From: Bacteroidaceae bacterium | GTDB taxonomy: Bacteria > Bacteroidota > Bacteroidia > Bacteroidales > Bacteroidaceae | Assembly: GCA_017555875.1 (NCBI GenBank) | Contig: JAFZFN010000014.1 | Span: forward strand, 1-64,000 | Length of the DNA: 64,000 nucleotides | Direction: 5' to 3' | Shown here: positions 50,601 to 60,058 of the stretch, in pieces | Numbering within the stretch: the stretch's first letter is position 1 | Layout of the letters: every line of letters starts with the position of its first letter | Notes under the pieces: model-generated | The model's database searches: none | What the model saw: only the letters and a program-made list of their open reading frames with translations | Told to the model about the DNA's origin: nothing | Position numbers and translations under genes: made by a program

Positions 50601-50632
50601 CAAAGGTATGAAAATACTATCAATGTTGCAAC
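50601..50632 (-). promoter_or_regulatory. promoter of tRNA-Leu
   Basis: Reverse strand GTTG (50629-50632), 20 bp, TACCTTTG (50601-50608), about 49 bp before the mature 5' end. Confidence 0.6.
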
Positions 50633-50652
50633 AATTACTCGGAAATTTACAC

Positions 50653-50660
50653 TAATTTTG
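50653..50660 (+). promoter_or_regulatory. -7 element of the DUF5715 gene
   Basis: TAATTTTG, 9 bp before the ATG at 50669, within aaatttacactaattttgta, a 20-nt string that recurs before cysS (54507-54526). Confidence 0.5.
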
Positions 50661-50668
50661 TAGCCTCT

Positions 50669-51808
50669 ATGAATATTACTCGCAAAGATATCGTCTTCTT
50701 CGTCCTTCGCCTTGTGCCCCTGGCGTGCTTCCTCTTCGTGGTCACCGACATGATGGGGGTTCTCTTTGTCGGTGATGGATATGAAGTGGGCCTTGGGTTC
50801 AGATGCAAGGTGGCTGCCGCGCTCGGTGCCTTCGGCTGTGTCTTCTTGCTGTGCCGCAAGGTGTTGCGATGGCCCGTGAGGAAGATGACTCTTGTGGGTT
50901 ACCCTCTGTATCTGTTGCTGATGCTTGTGGGTGGCGTGTTTACGGCCTCGCACCAGCTCTTCGGCTACAAGGTGGGGCTGGCCATAGCGCCCTGCATGGC
51001 TCAGCTGTTTGCCCGGTGGGGCAAGGGGTGGGTGCGCAGCTATCTGCGCATGGCGACACGACTGGCAGGGGGCCGCATAGCTTCGCGCGGGGGGCTGGCG
51101 GTGATCTTGGGTTCGGTGGCACTGGTGATGGTGCTGATGGGTGTTGTGTATGCCCAGCGAGGGGCGCTACACTTCGACATGCCTCGCCTATGGCCGAAGA
51201 GGTCGGAGGCAATCATCATCCCCCCGAAACCTAATCACGACCCCACGCTGAGCGACCGACGCGACCCCTATCGCAACTACCCCAAGCTGTTTGCCGACCT
51301 CAACGACAAGCAGCTCGTGGCAGCACGTGCCAACGGCACTCCCCGCACGCTCACCATCGAGGAGCTGGAGGGTGGGGCCTATGGGCTACGTAGGATAGGG
51401 ACCAATCACCTCTACAAGGTGGACCCCCTCACCCACTCGGCACCCTACCTGGTGCCACGGGCGGCGGACTTCCTCAGCGAGCTGGGCGAGGCGTTTCAGG
51501 ACTCGCTCTACAACCGCGGCTATGACCGACGCCACCGCTTCATCGTGACCAGCGTGTACCGCACCGAGGATCACATCAAGCGACTGCGCCGTAGTGGCAA
51601 CGTCAACGCATCGGCCAACTCGTGTCACCAGTATGGCACCACCATGGACATCACTTACGTGAGGTTCGACAAGCCCGAGAGCGACTGTGCCAACGACCCC
51701 AAGCTGAAACAGTTGCTCATGCAGTGTGTCTACGACATGCATCGGGCAGGGAGGTGCTACGTGAAGTATGAGGTCAAGCAGAGCTGCCTGCACATCACCG
51801 TCAGGTAG
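50669..51808 (+). CDS. DUF5715 family protein, VanY/M15-like
   Basis: A 379-residue protein with four N-terminal hydrophobic segments (about 10-30, 47-65, 75-92 and 145-165) and a soluble C-terminal domain. The latter has SVYRTEDHIKRLRRSGNVNA, then S-A-N-S-C-H-Q-Y-G-T-T-M-D-I with the H...D pair, and a final KQSCLHITVR His; this spacing fits a LAS/M15 zinc peptidase site. Related proteins trim peptidoglycan peptides; DUF5715 is named, but its function is not established. Location is the inner membrane, with the peptidase-like part probably in the periplasm. Confidence 0.85.
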   Translation: MNITRKDIVFFVLRLVPLACFLFVVTDMMGVLFVGDGYEVGLGFRCKVAAALGAFGCVFLLCRKVLRWPVRKMTLVGYPLYLLLMLVGGVFTASHQLFGYKVGLAIAPCMAQLFARWGKGWVRSYLRMATRLAGGRIASRGGLAVILGSVALVMVLMGVVYAQRGALHFDMPRLWPKRSEAIIIPPKPNHDPTLSDRRDPYRNYPKLFADLNDKQLVAARANGTPRTLTIEELEGGAYGLRRIGTNHLYKVDPLTHSAPYLVPRAADFLSELGEAFQDSLYNRGYDRRHRFIVTSVYRTEDHIKRLRRSGNVNASANSCHQYGTTMDITYVRFDKPESDCANDPKLKQLLMQCVYDMHRAGRCYVKYEVKQSCLHITVR

Positions 51809-51906
51809 GCGGAGGGAGCGGCATCACGAGCGTGGAGGGTGACACATACATCTATGTGCATACATCAATAATAGGAAAGAAAAAAAATATATATTATATC
51901 ATCGGA

Positions 51907-54402
51907 ATGAAGAAGTTCATAATGCTGCTCCTCGCAGGAGTGATGCTTCCCCTAAGCGTGGCCATGGCCCAGGGGAGCGTAAGGGGCAAGGTGGTCGATG
52001 AGGCCACGGGCGAGCCCATAGAGTTTGTCAACGTGGTGGTGAACACCAAGGCTGGGAACACCATGGCTGGAGGTACCATCACGGATGAGGACGGAGGATT
52101 CCGCATCGACGGGCTGGACTATGGGAGCTATGTGCTCACAGTGTCGTACATCGGATACCGCAACGCCACACGGGAGTTTACCCTCACGGCGGCAGCCAAG
52201 AATGCTCACTACAAGCAGATAGCCCTCGAGGAGGACAACAATGTGCTGGGCGAGGTGGAGGTCACTGGTATAAGGGCTCAGATGAAGTTTGAGATTGACA
52301 AGAAGGTGTTTAACGTGGACCAAGCTATCGCAGCTACGGGAGGCTCGGCATCGGACATCTTGCAGAACATACCCTCTGTGGAGGTCGACACCGAGGGCAC
52401 CGTGTCGCTGCGCGGATCGGAGAGTGTGACCGTATGGATCAACGGCAAGGCACAGGGGCTCACCGCCGACAACCAGGGCGACATCCTGGAGCAGATGCCT
52501 GCTGAGAGCATCGAGCGCATCGAGGTCATCACCAACCCCTCGGCAAAGTATAGCCCCGAGGGCACGGTGGGCATCATCAACATCGTGCTCAAGCGCGACC
52601 GCAAGGCGGGATACTATGGCAGCGCACAGGCTGGAGCGAGCATGTATGACACCGACTTTGGCGGCTACAACGCAAGTGCCAACATCAACTATAGCAGCGG
52701 CAAGTTGGACGCCTATGCCAACGTGAGCTACCGAGAGCGCCATCACCGCAACGAGAACACGAGCTACCGCAAGAACTATCTCGGGGCCGACACTACCTAT
52801 CTGGACCAGCTCGGTCAAGGACAGATGAACGGACGCAACCTCTTCGCACGCTCAGGACTCACCTGGCACATGACAGCCAAGGACCACCTCTCGCTAGACC
52901 TCATGGGCATGATGGGAAGCCCCCGACGCTACAACACTACTGAATACTGGGGAGGACAGATCGTCGGTGGTGAGCAGCACCAGCAATATACCCGACAGCG
53001 TAGCACGACAAGCACGGGAGAGATGCGTATGTACAATATCAGCCTCGGCTACAAGCATGAGTGGAGCACCACACACTGGATAGACTTCACCGCATCGCGC
53101 CACCACTGGGGCAACAGCAGCCGCAACGTCTACATAGACAGCACTTCACGCGAGGGTATACCCACATATGGCTCCTACCAATTGCAGGAGAGCGAGGGCA
53201 GCAACGTGGACTATGAGGTGCAGCTCGACTATGAGAACGCATTCACCGAGAACCATAAGCTGCAAGCAGGATACCGAGGCTCCTTCACACGCGACAACAG
53301 CCCCGTGAGCACCTATGCCGACCCCGACAAGAGGGAGGAGATAGAGGCTTTGTACAACCGATTCATCTACATCCGAGACCTGCACGCACTCTATGCCACC
53401 TACTCGGGCAAGCTGTGGAAACGCTTTGGCTACCAAGTGGGACTCAGAGGAGAGTACTATGCCGTGTCGACAGACTCGCACCATAAGAAGGATGGCGTCA
53501 TCAGTACTCATCCCGAGACGATAGACCCTGTGCTGCAGTTCTTCCCCAGCGTGTTCCTCTCCTATCAGCTGCCGGGCGACAATGAACTGCAGGTCAACTA
53601 CACCAAGCGAGTGCGCCGTCCCTGGGGCGGACAGCTCAACTCGTTCCACAACATCAGCGACTCTACGAACATCTCCTTCGGTAACCCACTACTCAAGCCC
53701 GAGTACTCCAATGCATTCGAGCTCAACTATCTCAAGTCGTGGGAGAACCACATGCTCTCCGTATCGGCTTATTACCGCACCACCGACGACATCATGCAGC
53801 GCATATCTTACATGGAGAATGGCATCATGTACAGCACATCGGACAACGTGGCGCAGTCGCTTTCGTCAGGTGTGGAGATCGTGGGCAAGAACCGACTCTT
53901 CGGCAAGGTGGACCTCACGACGACGCTCAACATGTTCTACTACAAGCTTGAGGCCTTCGATTTCCTCCTGCCCAATGGAACCAATCTCCATGGCGATGCC
54001 AGTGAGGACTTCTCATGGAACCTCCGCATGATGGGTACCGTAGGGCTGCCCAAGGCATGGTCGCTGCAGGTGACGGGCATGTACAATGCCAAGAGCGTCA
54101 TCGCTCAGGGTTACCGGGCACCCAACTACGGACTCGACGCTGGAGTGCGCAAGCAGTTTGCTGGAGGCAAGTGGAGCCTCTCGCTCAACGGACGAGACCT
54201 GCTCAACTCACGACGATTCCACTCGGAGAAGTGGAGCCAGGACTTCTATCAGAATAGCAGCAACTTCCGTGGCGGACGACAGATCACCGGCACACTCACC
54301 TACAGCTTCGGCAACATGAGAGCCAAGAAACCTCGCAAGATGGATAATGGAGGCATGCAGCCCGAGTATGGAGGAGGAGACGGACTAGAGTATGACATGT
54401 AA
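51907..54402 (+). CDS. TonB-dependent receptor-like outer-membrane protein
   Basis: Start taken at 51907 (MKKFIMLLLAGVMLPLSVAM, 831 residues) with signal peptide ending AMAQ. Next a carboxypeptidase-like regulatory domain (GSVRGKVVDEATGEPIEFVN), a plug (DILQNIPSVEVDTEGTVSLR, IERIEVITNPSAKYSPEGTV-type), and a large beta barrel ending with the GLEYDM C-terminus. The pattern is of the OMP beta-barrel-3 family, close to SusC-like receptors but without a SusD neighbour. It should import a ligand across the outer membrane with TonB energy, substrate unknown. Confidence 0.92.
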   Translation: MKKFIMLLLAGVMLPLSVAMAQGSVRGKVVDEATGEPIEFVNVVVNTKAGNTMAGGTITDEDGGFRIDGLDYGSYVLTVSYIGYRNATREFTLTAAAKNAHYKQIALEEDNNVLGEVEVTGIRAQMKFEIDKKVFNVDQAIAATGGSASDILQNIPSVEVDTEGTVSLRGSESVTVWINGKAQGLTADNQGDILEQMPAESIERIEVITNPSAKYSPEGTVGIINIVLKRDRKAGYYGSAQAGASMYDTDFGGYNASANINYSSGKLDAYANVSYRERHHRNENTSYRKNYLGADTTYLDQLGQGQMNGRNLFARSGLTWHMTAKDHLSLDLMGMMGSPRRYNTTEYWGGQIVGGEQHQQYTRQRSTTSTGEMRMYNISLGYKHEWSTTHWIDFTASRHHWGNSSRNVYIDSTSREGIPTYGSYQLQESEGSNVDYEVQLDYENAFTENHKLQAGYRGSFTRDNSPVSTYADPDKREEIEALYNRFIYIRDLHALYATYSGKLWKRFGYQVGLRGEYYAVSTDSHHKKDGVISTHPETIDPVLQFFPSVFLSYQLPGDNELQVNYTKRVRRPWGGQLNSFHNISDSTNISFGNPLLKPEYSNAFELNYLKSWENHMLSVSAYYRTTDDIMQRISYMENGIMYSTSDNVAQSLSSGVEIVGKNRLFGKVDLTTTLNMFYYKLEAFDFLLPNGTNLHGDASEDFSWNLRMMGTVGLPKAWSLQVTGMYNAKSVIAQGYRAPNYGLDAGVRKQFAGGKWSLSLNGRDLLNSRRFHSEKWSQDFYQNSSNFRGGRQITGTLTYSFGNMRAKKPRKMDNGGMQPEYGGGDGLEYDM

Positions 54403-54404
54403 TT

Positions 54405-54484
54405 TAGAAGAAGCTATTTGGATTTTACCGTTAACAAGTTTAGAATTCAACTAAACTTGAAATAAAATCCAAATAACTTCTTAA
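54405..54484. terminator. 80-nt nested inverted repeat after the receptor gene
   Basis: Outer arms TATTTGGATTTTA (about 54415-54427) with TAAAATCCAAATA (54463-54475), extended by GAAG...CTTC; inner arms CAAGTTTAG (54435-54443) with CTAAACTTG (54451-54459), loop aattcaa. It can form a long stem with an inner hairpin and probably ends the receptor transcript before cysS. Confidence 0.65.
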
Positions 54485-54516
54485 GGTGCGGATTTTCGCA
54501 AGTCGAAAATTTACAC

Positions 54517-54524
54517 TAATTTTG
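54517..54524 (+). promoter_or_regulatory. -7 element of cysS
   Basis: TAATTTTG in the recurring aaatttacactaattttgta string, 26 bp before the ATG at 54551. Confidence 0.55.
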
Positions 54525-54550
54525 TACACCTATATATATAATATTGCATT

Positions 54551-56032
54551 ATGGAACAACAACTATTGATTTACAATACCCTCACACGCTGCAAGGAGCT
54601 ATTCAGACCCTTGCACGAGGGACGCGTGGGAATGTATGTCTGCGGACCTACAGTATATGGTGATGCTCACTTGGGACATGCACGTCCTGCCATCACCTTT
54701 GACATCCTCTTCAGATACCTGCAACACCTCGGCTACAAGGTGCGCTACGTGCGCAACATCACCGATGTGGGTCACCTCGAGCACGATGCCGACGAAGGCG
54801 AGGACAAGGTGGCCAAGAAGGCTCGACTCGAGCAGCTCGAGCCCATGGAGGTGGTGCAGCACTATCTGAACCGCTACCACAAGGCCATGGAGGCACTCAA
54901 CGTGTTGCCTCCCAGCATCGAGCCACACGCATCGGGACACATCATCGAGCAGATCAAGCTCGTTGAGGATATCCTTGCCAATGGCTATGCTTACGAGAGC
55001 GAGGGATCGGTATACTTTGACGTAGAGAAGTACAACCACGACCACCGCTACGGCAAGCTCTCGGGACGCAACCTCGACGACGTGCTCAACACCTCGCGTG
55101 ACAACCTCGACGGACAGAGCGAGAAGCGCAACCCCGTAGACTTTGCCCTGTGGAAGAAGGCACAGCCCGAGCACATCATGCGCTGGCCCTCACCCTGGAG
55201 CGACGGTTTCCCCGGATGGCACTGCGAGTGCACGGCGATGGGTAAGAAGTATTTGGGCGAGCACTTTGATATCCATGGTGGTGGCATGGACCTCGTCTTC
55301 CCCCACCACGAATGTGAGATCGCGCAGAGCGTGGCCAGTCAGGGCGACGACATGGTGCACTACTGGATGCACAACAACATGATTACCATCAACGGACAGA
55401 AGATGGGTAAGTCGTACAACAACTTCATCAACCTGAGCGAGTTCTTCGCAGGTTCGCACCCCTTGTTGGAGCAGGCCTACAGCCCCATGACGATCCGTTT
55501 CTTCATCCTGCAAGCACACTACCGCAGCACGGTGGACTTCGGCAACGAAGCGTTGCAAGCATCGGAGAAGGGCCTCAATCGCTTACTCGAAGCGTGGAGC
55601 AACCTTGAGCGCATCACCGCTTCGGAAACCTCATCTGTCGATGTCAGCGGCATCCGCACCAAGTGTTACGACGCGATGAACGACGACCTCAACACGCCCA
55701 TCGTCATCAGCCACCTCTTCGATGCTGCCCGCATCATCAATCAGGCTGTCGACAAGAAGGCCACGCTGAGCGCTGCCGACCTCGCTGAACTGAAAGAGGT
55801 GTTCGCACTCTTCCTCTTCGACATCCTCGGCATCCGTGCCGAACAGAGTGGCAACAACAGCGGTCGCGAGGAGGCCTTCGGCAAGGTCGTAGACATGCTC
55901 CTCGAGCAGCGTGCTATCGCCAAGGCCAATAAGGACTGGGCCACCAGCGACAAGATACGCAACGAACTCGCTGCCCTCGGATTCGAGATCAAGGACACCA
56001 AGGATGGCTGCACCTGGAAGTTGAATAAGTAA
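54551..56032 (+). CDS. cysS: cysteine--tRNA ligase
   Basis: A 493-residue class I synthetase of normal length. The HIGH motif is HLGH (residues 40-43) after the zinc ligand Cys31 ([10 protein letters not shown]); further zinc ligands lie in GWHCECTAM and [15 protein letters not shown] is KMGKS (about 284-288, [13 protein letters not shown]). The C-terminal DALR-like domain and an anticodon-binding tail follow. It charges tRNA-Cys in the cytosol. Cysteine supply links it loosely to sufE further downstream. Confidence 0.97.
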   Translation: MEQQLLIYNTLTRCKELFRPLHEGRVGMYVCGPTVYGDAHLGHARPAITFDILFRYLQHLGYKVRYVRNITDVGHLEHDADEGEDKVAKKARLEQLEPMEVVQHYLNRYHKAMEALNVLPPSIEPHASGHIIEQIKLVEDILANGYAYESEGSVYFDVEKYNHDHRYGKLSGRNLDDVLNTSRDNLDGQSEKRNPVDFALWKKAQPEHIMRWPSPWSDGFPGWHCECTAMGKKYLGEHFDIHGGGMDLVFPHHECEIAQSVASQGDDMVHYWMHNNMITINGQKMGKSYNNFINLSEFFAGSHPLLEQAYSPMTIRFFILQAHYRSTVDFGNEALQASEKGLNRLLEAWSNLERITASETSSVDVSGIRTKCYDAMNDDLNTPIVISHLFDAARIINQAVDKKATLSAADLAELKEVFALFLFDILGIRAEQSGNNSGREEAFGKVVDMLLEQRAIAKANKDWATSDKIRNELAALGFEIKDTKDGCTWKLNK

Positions 56033-56036
56033 ATAG

Positions 56037-56175
56037 GGGACCCACCCCCGACCCCTCCCTCTATGGAGGGGAGTTATTGGATAGATTTTTCATGTTAGAT
56101 TTCTTTAATAAAGTAAAGAAGACCGAGATGTCCGCAAAGCCCCTCCATAGAGGGAGGGGTTTGGGGTGGGTCTTC
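56037..56175. repeat. GC-rich inverted repeat element overlapping the QPCT-like gene start
   Basis: The run near 56041-56071 (CCCACCCCCGACCCCTCCCTC...) and the segment 56139-56171 (CCCCTCCATAGAGGGAGGGG...GGGGTGGGTC) are reverse complements over about 33 bp with two differences in the middle. The left copy follows cysS directly; the right one lies inside the next gene. A related GC-rich unit lies at 35490-35530. Confidence 0.7.
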
Positions 56176-57123
56176 TTGGTCTTGCTTTTTGTCGCCTGTG
56201 GCGGCAAGAAGCCCCAGCCTGTCACACAGCCTCAGGCTCCCGTGGTGGTGCCCACCTTTGATGCCGATAGTGCCTATCACTACACAGCACAACAGGTAGC
56301 CTTTGGTCCTCGTGTACCCAATACCGAGGCTCACGTGAGCTGTGGCGACTGGCTCGAAGGCGAGTTGGAGCGCTTCGGAGCACAGGTGACTGCGCAGCGT
56401 GTGACCCTGCGTGCCTACGACGGCACCATACTGGCTGCACGCAACATCATCGGCTCCTATAAGCCCGAGCTCAAGAAGCGCGTGCTCCTCTGTGCACACT
56501 GGGACAGCCGACCTTGGGCAGATGCCGACCCCGACCCCAAGTATCATCGTACTCCCATCCTCGGAGCCAATGACGGAGCCAGTGGTGTGGGCGTACTCCT
56601 CGAGGTGGCTCGCCAACTGCAAGCACAACCCACGCAGATAGGTGTCGACATCATCTTCTTCGATGCTGAGGACTACGGCACCCATGCCGAAGAGAAGGAG
56701 AGCACTGGAAGCAACACTTGGTGTCTCGGCTCACAGTATTGGGCTCGTGTGCCCCACATGGCAGACTACAATGCCAGATATGGCATATTGCTCGACATGG
56801 TGGGCGGCAAGGATGCACGATTCCATCGTGAGGGCTACTCGGACTACTTTGCCAAGCCTATCGTGGACAAGGTGTGGGCTGCAGCACAGGCCTGTGGCTA
56901 TGGACAATGGTTTCTCCATGCCGATGGAGGAGTGATCACCGATGACCACCTCCCTATCAATCAGTTTGCCCGCATCCCCTGTATCGATATCATCGGTCAC
57001 TATCCCGAGACTGGATTTTCCCCCACATGGCACACCATGGACGACACGATGGACAACATCGATCCCGCAGTGCTCCGTGCTGTAGGGCAGACGGTGTTGC
57101 AGGTGATATATAGTGAGAAGTAA
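56128..57123 (+). CDS. M28-family / glutaminyl-peptide cyclotransferase-like lipoprotein
   Basis: Start taken at the ATG at 56128 (331 residues), though ATG 56092 is also in frame. The signal peptide MSAKPLHRGRGLGWVFLVLL ends at a lipobox with Cys (FVAC); the segment from KPLHRG to GWV is encoded by the inverted repeat at 56139-56171. The mature domain has M28-type zinc ligands: LLCAHWDSRPWAD (H..D), GANDGASGVG (D), then FFDAEDYG (E) and a late PCIDIIGHYP (H). This matches bacterial glutaminyl cyclases, which form N-terminal pyroglutamate in exported proteins, or an aminopeptidase. Confidence 0.9.
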   Translation: MSAKPLHRGRGLGWVFLVLLFVACGGKKPQPVTQPQAPVVVPTFDADSAYHYTAQQVAFGPRVPNTEAHVSCGDWLEGELERFGAQVTAQRVTLRAYDGTILAARNIIGSYKPELKKRVLLCAHWDSRPWADADPDPKYHRTPILGANDGASGVGVLLEVARQLQAQPTQIGVDIIFFDAEDYGTHAEEKESTGSNTWCLGSQYWARVPHMADYNARYGILLDMVGGKDARFHREGYSDYFAKPIVDKVWAAAQACGYGQWFLHADGGVITDDHLPINQFARIPCIDIIGHYPETGFSPTWHTMDDTMDNIDPAVLRAVGQTVLQVIYSEK

Positions 57124-57184
57124 TAAACAGGAATGTCAAATCATTATTAAATAGTAATTTGTAAATCGTTAAATTGTAAATTCC

Positions 57185-57613
57185 ATGATGTCCATCAACG
57201 AAATACAAGACCAAATCATCGAGGAGTTCAGCGAACTGGACGACTGGATGGACAAGTATCAGCTCCTCATCGACCTTGGTAGTGAGCAGGAACCCTTAGC
57301 TGAGGAATACAAGACCGACAGCAACCTCATCGAAGGATGCCAGAGCCGCGTGTGGCTGCAGGCTGATGAGGAGGACGGACGCCTCATCTTCAAGGCTGAG
57401 AGCGACGCGCTCATCGTGAAGGGTATCGTGAGCCTTTTGGTGAAGGTGCTCTCTGGTCACACCGCCGAAGAGATTGCTGATGCCGACCTCTACTTCATCG
57501 AGGAGATAGGCCTCAAGGAGCACCTCTCGCCTACACGAAGCAATGGACTCGTGGCTATGGTGAAGCAGATGCGACTCTATGCACTGGCCTATAAGGCTAA
57601 GCATACGATGTAA
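57185..57613 (+). CDS. sufE: SufE-type cysteine desulfuration protein
   Basis: A 142-residue protein matching SufE: the persulfide-accepting Cys52 lies in the NLIEGCQSRVWL motif, in the typical position, with YQLLIDLGSEQEPL before it and a helical C-terminal half. A second Met at 57188 could be the start. SufE takes sulfane sulfur from the cysteine desulfurase SufS and passes it to the Fe-S scaffold; SufS is not in this window. DUF2851 follows after 29 bp. Confidence 0.95.
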   Translation: MMSINEIQDQIIEEFSELDDWMDKYQLLIDLGSEQEPLAEEYKTDSNLIEGCQSRVWLQADEEDGRLIFKAESDALIVKGIVSLLVKVLSGHTAEEIADADLYFIEEIGLKEHLSPTRSNGLVAMVKQMRLYALAYKAKHTM

Positions 57614-57642
57614 CACATACATACAAATTACCCCGCTTGCTT

Positions 57643-58956
57643 ATGGAAGATCTAGTGCGATACGTCTGGAAGCATCGATTATTCCCACTCACATCACTAC
57701 ACACTACTGATGGACAAACGGTGGAGGTAATACACCCTGGCATGGAAAATCGTAACGATGGACCCGACTTCTTCAATGCCAAGGTCAAAGTCAATGACAC
57801 ATTGTGGGTGGGCAATGTGGAGATCCATACGAAGTCGTCGGATTGGTATGTCCACGGACATGACACGAACAAGAGATACGACTCCGTAGTGCTACATGTG
57901 GCTGCAGAGGTCAATCGTGAGGTGATGAGGACAGACGGCACTCCTATCCCTCAACTAGCTCTCCCTGTGCCAGCACATGTCATCAGTAACTATGATGAGC
58001 TGCGCAAAGCTGAGCACTACCCTCCCTGCTACCGCATCATACCTGAACTGAGTAACCTCACACTGCATAGCTACATGTCGGCGCTCCTCTGCGAACGACT
58101 CGACTTGCGGGCAGCACAAATCACCGAACGCTATGAGGCACATGACAAGAATTGGGACGATGCGCTCTTTGCCACTCTTGCCAGAAACTTCGGGTTTGGT
58201 ACCAATGGAGATGCCTTCGATGAATGGGCGCGACGAATGCCATTCCGAGCGGTAGACAAGCATGCCGACAACCTATTGCAAGTGGAGGCTTTCTTTTTCG
58301 GACAAGCAGGGCTGCTCGAAGAGGATTCTGTGCCCACCTATTACCAAGAGGCTTTGGCTGAAGACCAGTACTTCCAGTCACTACGGAGAGAGTACAAGTT
58401 CTTGGCGCATAAGTTTGATCTCCGCCCGATGAGCTACACCGCCTGGCGATTGCTTGGCATGCGCCCTGCAAACTTTCCCCATGTGCGTCTAGCACAGCTA
58501 GCCAAGCTCTACCATAAGCGCTGCATCAGCGTATCACAGCTACTGAATGCTGCGGACCGAAAAGCACTCACAGAGCTACTTCAGGTGGATGCTTCGGAAT
58601 ATTGGGACACACACTATGTGTTTGCTTCTACAGCATCGGCACCAATGAAGAAGCATGTCACCGACAATGCCGTCACACTGCTGCTCATCAACTCCGTAGC
58701 ACCATTCTACTATAGCTATGGACTGCGTAAAAATAGCGAGCAACACATGGAGCAAGCTGTAGCGTTGCTCGAGCAGCTAAAGGCCGAGAACAACTATATC
58801 ATTCGTGGATGGATGGATTGTGGCATACTCGTCAAGAATGCTGCAGATAGCCAAGCACTCATCCAACTGAAAAAGCAGTACTGCGACCGCAGAGACTGTC
58901 TGCGTTGCCGCATCGGATACGAATACCTGAAGAAGGAGTTTGGGGTGAAAGGGTAA
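57643..58956 (+). CDS. DUF2851 family protein
   Basis: Start taken at the ATG at 57643 (437 residues). The N-terminus matches DUF2851: RYVWKHRLFPLTSLHTTDG, VIHPGMENRNDGPDFFNAKV and VGNVEIHTKSSDWYVHGHD, then VVLHVAAEV; D/E-K residues there resemble a nuclease-like fold. A C-terminal CDRRDCLRCRIGYEYLKKE has three cysteines that may bind zinc. The family is restricted to Bacteroidota and unstudied. It follows sufE closely and may share its transcript. Confidence 0.9.
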   Translation: MEDLVRYVWKHRLFPLTSLHTTDGQTVEVIHPGMENRNDGPDFFNAKVKVNDTLWVGNVEIHTKSSDWYVHGHDTNKRYDSVVLHVAAEVNREVMRTDGTPIPQLALPVPAHVISNYDELRKAEHYPPCYRIIPELSNLTLHSYMSALLCERLDLRAAQITERYEAHDKNWDDALFATLARNFGFGTNGDAFDEWARRMPFRAVDKHADNLLQVEAFFFGQAGLLEEDSVPTYYQEALAEDQYFQSLRREYKFLAHKFDLRPMSYTAWRLLGMRPANFPHVRLAQLAKLYHKRCISVSQLLNAADRKALTELLQVDASEYWDTHYVFASTASAPMKKHVTDNAVTLLLINSVAPFYYSYGLRKNSEQHMEQAVALLEQLKAENNYIIRGWMDCGILVKNAADSQALIQLKKQYCDRRDCLRCRIGYEYLKKEFGVKG

Positions 58957-59030
58957 GAAACCGTTTGGGGTAAGAAGCTGAGTGGATTCAGATTTTTCAC
59001 CAAACGGGTGTGAAAACCAAGTTTTTTGTG

Positions 59031-59038
59031 TAAGTTTG
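59031..59038 (+). promoter_or_regulatory. -7 element of the glycan operon
   Basis: TAAGTTTG, 20 bp before the ATG at 59059; the -33 region is T-rich but not canonical. Confidence 0.4.
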
Positions 59039-59058
59039 CAATTACAAAAAACGAAGCG

Positions 59059-60030
59059 ATGAACAAGCTACCGAAACTATCCATTATCATCCCTGTATAC
59101 AACGTGGAGCAGTACATCAAGCGTTGTCTACAGAGTTGCCTCACTCAGCAGAGGGTCGCATGTGAAGAGTATGAACTGGTGATTGTCAACGACGGCACCA
59201 AGGATAACAGCATGGCCATTGTGGAAGAGATGACACGTGGTTGCTCCAATGTCACCATCATCAATCAACACAATCAAGGGCTGAGCATGGCACGCAATGC
59301 TGGACTGCGAGCTGCCAAGGGGGAGTATGTGTGGTTTGTGGACTCGGATGATTGGATTGCTGACGACTGCTTGCATGAGATTCTGGAACGCTTGGAGCAG
59401 ACCAAGGTGGATGTGTTGCAGCTGCAGTATAAGAATGTGTACTCCGATGACACCCTCTGCGACGAACACTATGCCACAATAGATGGCATAGTCAGAGGAG
59501 AAGAGTTGCTGGTGACAAACAGCTTCTTCACAGCCGTTCAGTTTATGATCTATCGACGCGAGTTCATGCTTGAGAACAACCTGTCTTTTTACCCTGGCAT
59601 CTACCACGAGGATAACGAGCTGAAATCAAAGGTTGTCTATCTCGCTAAGAGCTGCGCATCATACGACAAGGTGGCCTACAATTATTATAAGGGTAATGCT
59701 ACTAGCATAACGGCCCAGCTGAAATTAAAGAACGGGACAGATCTCTTCGTTGTCATGAATAGATTATACAGTTTTGTAGAGCAGCACCATGTCAAAGGAA
59801 AATGCAAGCAGGCCTTCTATACACAGATTGGCTTTGCTATGAGAATCGTGCTCCGCACGTTGAATATTGTCAATGCAGAAGAGGGCAAACAGCTGATACA
59901 GTTGATGCGCGAAAACCGACATCTGTTCAGATGCTTATGTAAGGCCAACAACATGAAGGTGAGGCTGGGTGGAATGTTGATGTACGTATGCCTTCCCTTA
60001 GGACTTAAAGTATATAAATGGGTGGCTTAA
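59059..60030 (+). CDS. glycosyltransferase family 2
   Basis: Start at 59059 (MNKLPKLSIIIPVYNVEQYI, 323 residues). GT-A fold: the UDP/GDP-sugar motif LVIVNDGTKDNS, the MARNAGLRAAKGEYVWFVDSDDWIADDC DxD region (split here at 'FVDSDDW'), and a late VVYLAKSCASYDKVAYNYYK segment typical of Bacteroidales GT2. It adds a sugar to a growing LPS or capsule chain. First of a tightly spaced rightward set with another GT2 and a GT10. Confidence 0.95.
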   Translation: MNKLPKLSIIIPVYNVEQYIKRCLQSCLTQQRVACEEYELVIVNDGTKDNSMAIVEEMTRGCSNVTIINQHNQGLSMARNAGLRAAKGEYVWFVDSDDWIADDCLHEILERLEQTKVDVLQLQYKNVYSDDTLCDEHYATIDGIVRGEELLVTNSFFTAVQFMIYRREFMLENNLSFYPGIYHEDNELKSKVVYLAKSCASYDKVAYNYYKGNATSITAQLKLKNGTDLFVVMNRLYSFVEQHHVKGKCKQAFYTQIGFAMRIVLRTLNIVNAEEGKQLIQLMRENRHLFRCLCKANNMKVRLGGMLMYVCLPLGLKVYKWVA

Positions 60031-60058
60031 ATTGCTATCGATAAAAGCGAAACGTCAT

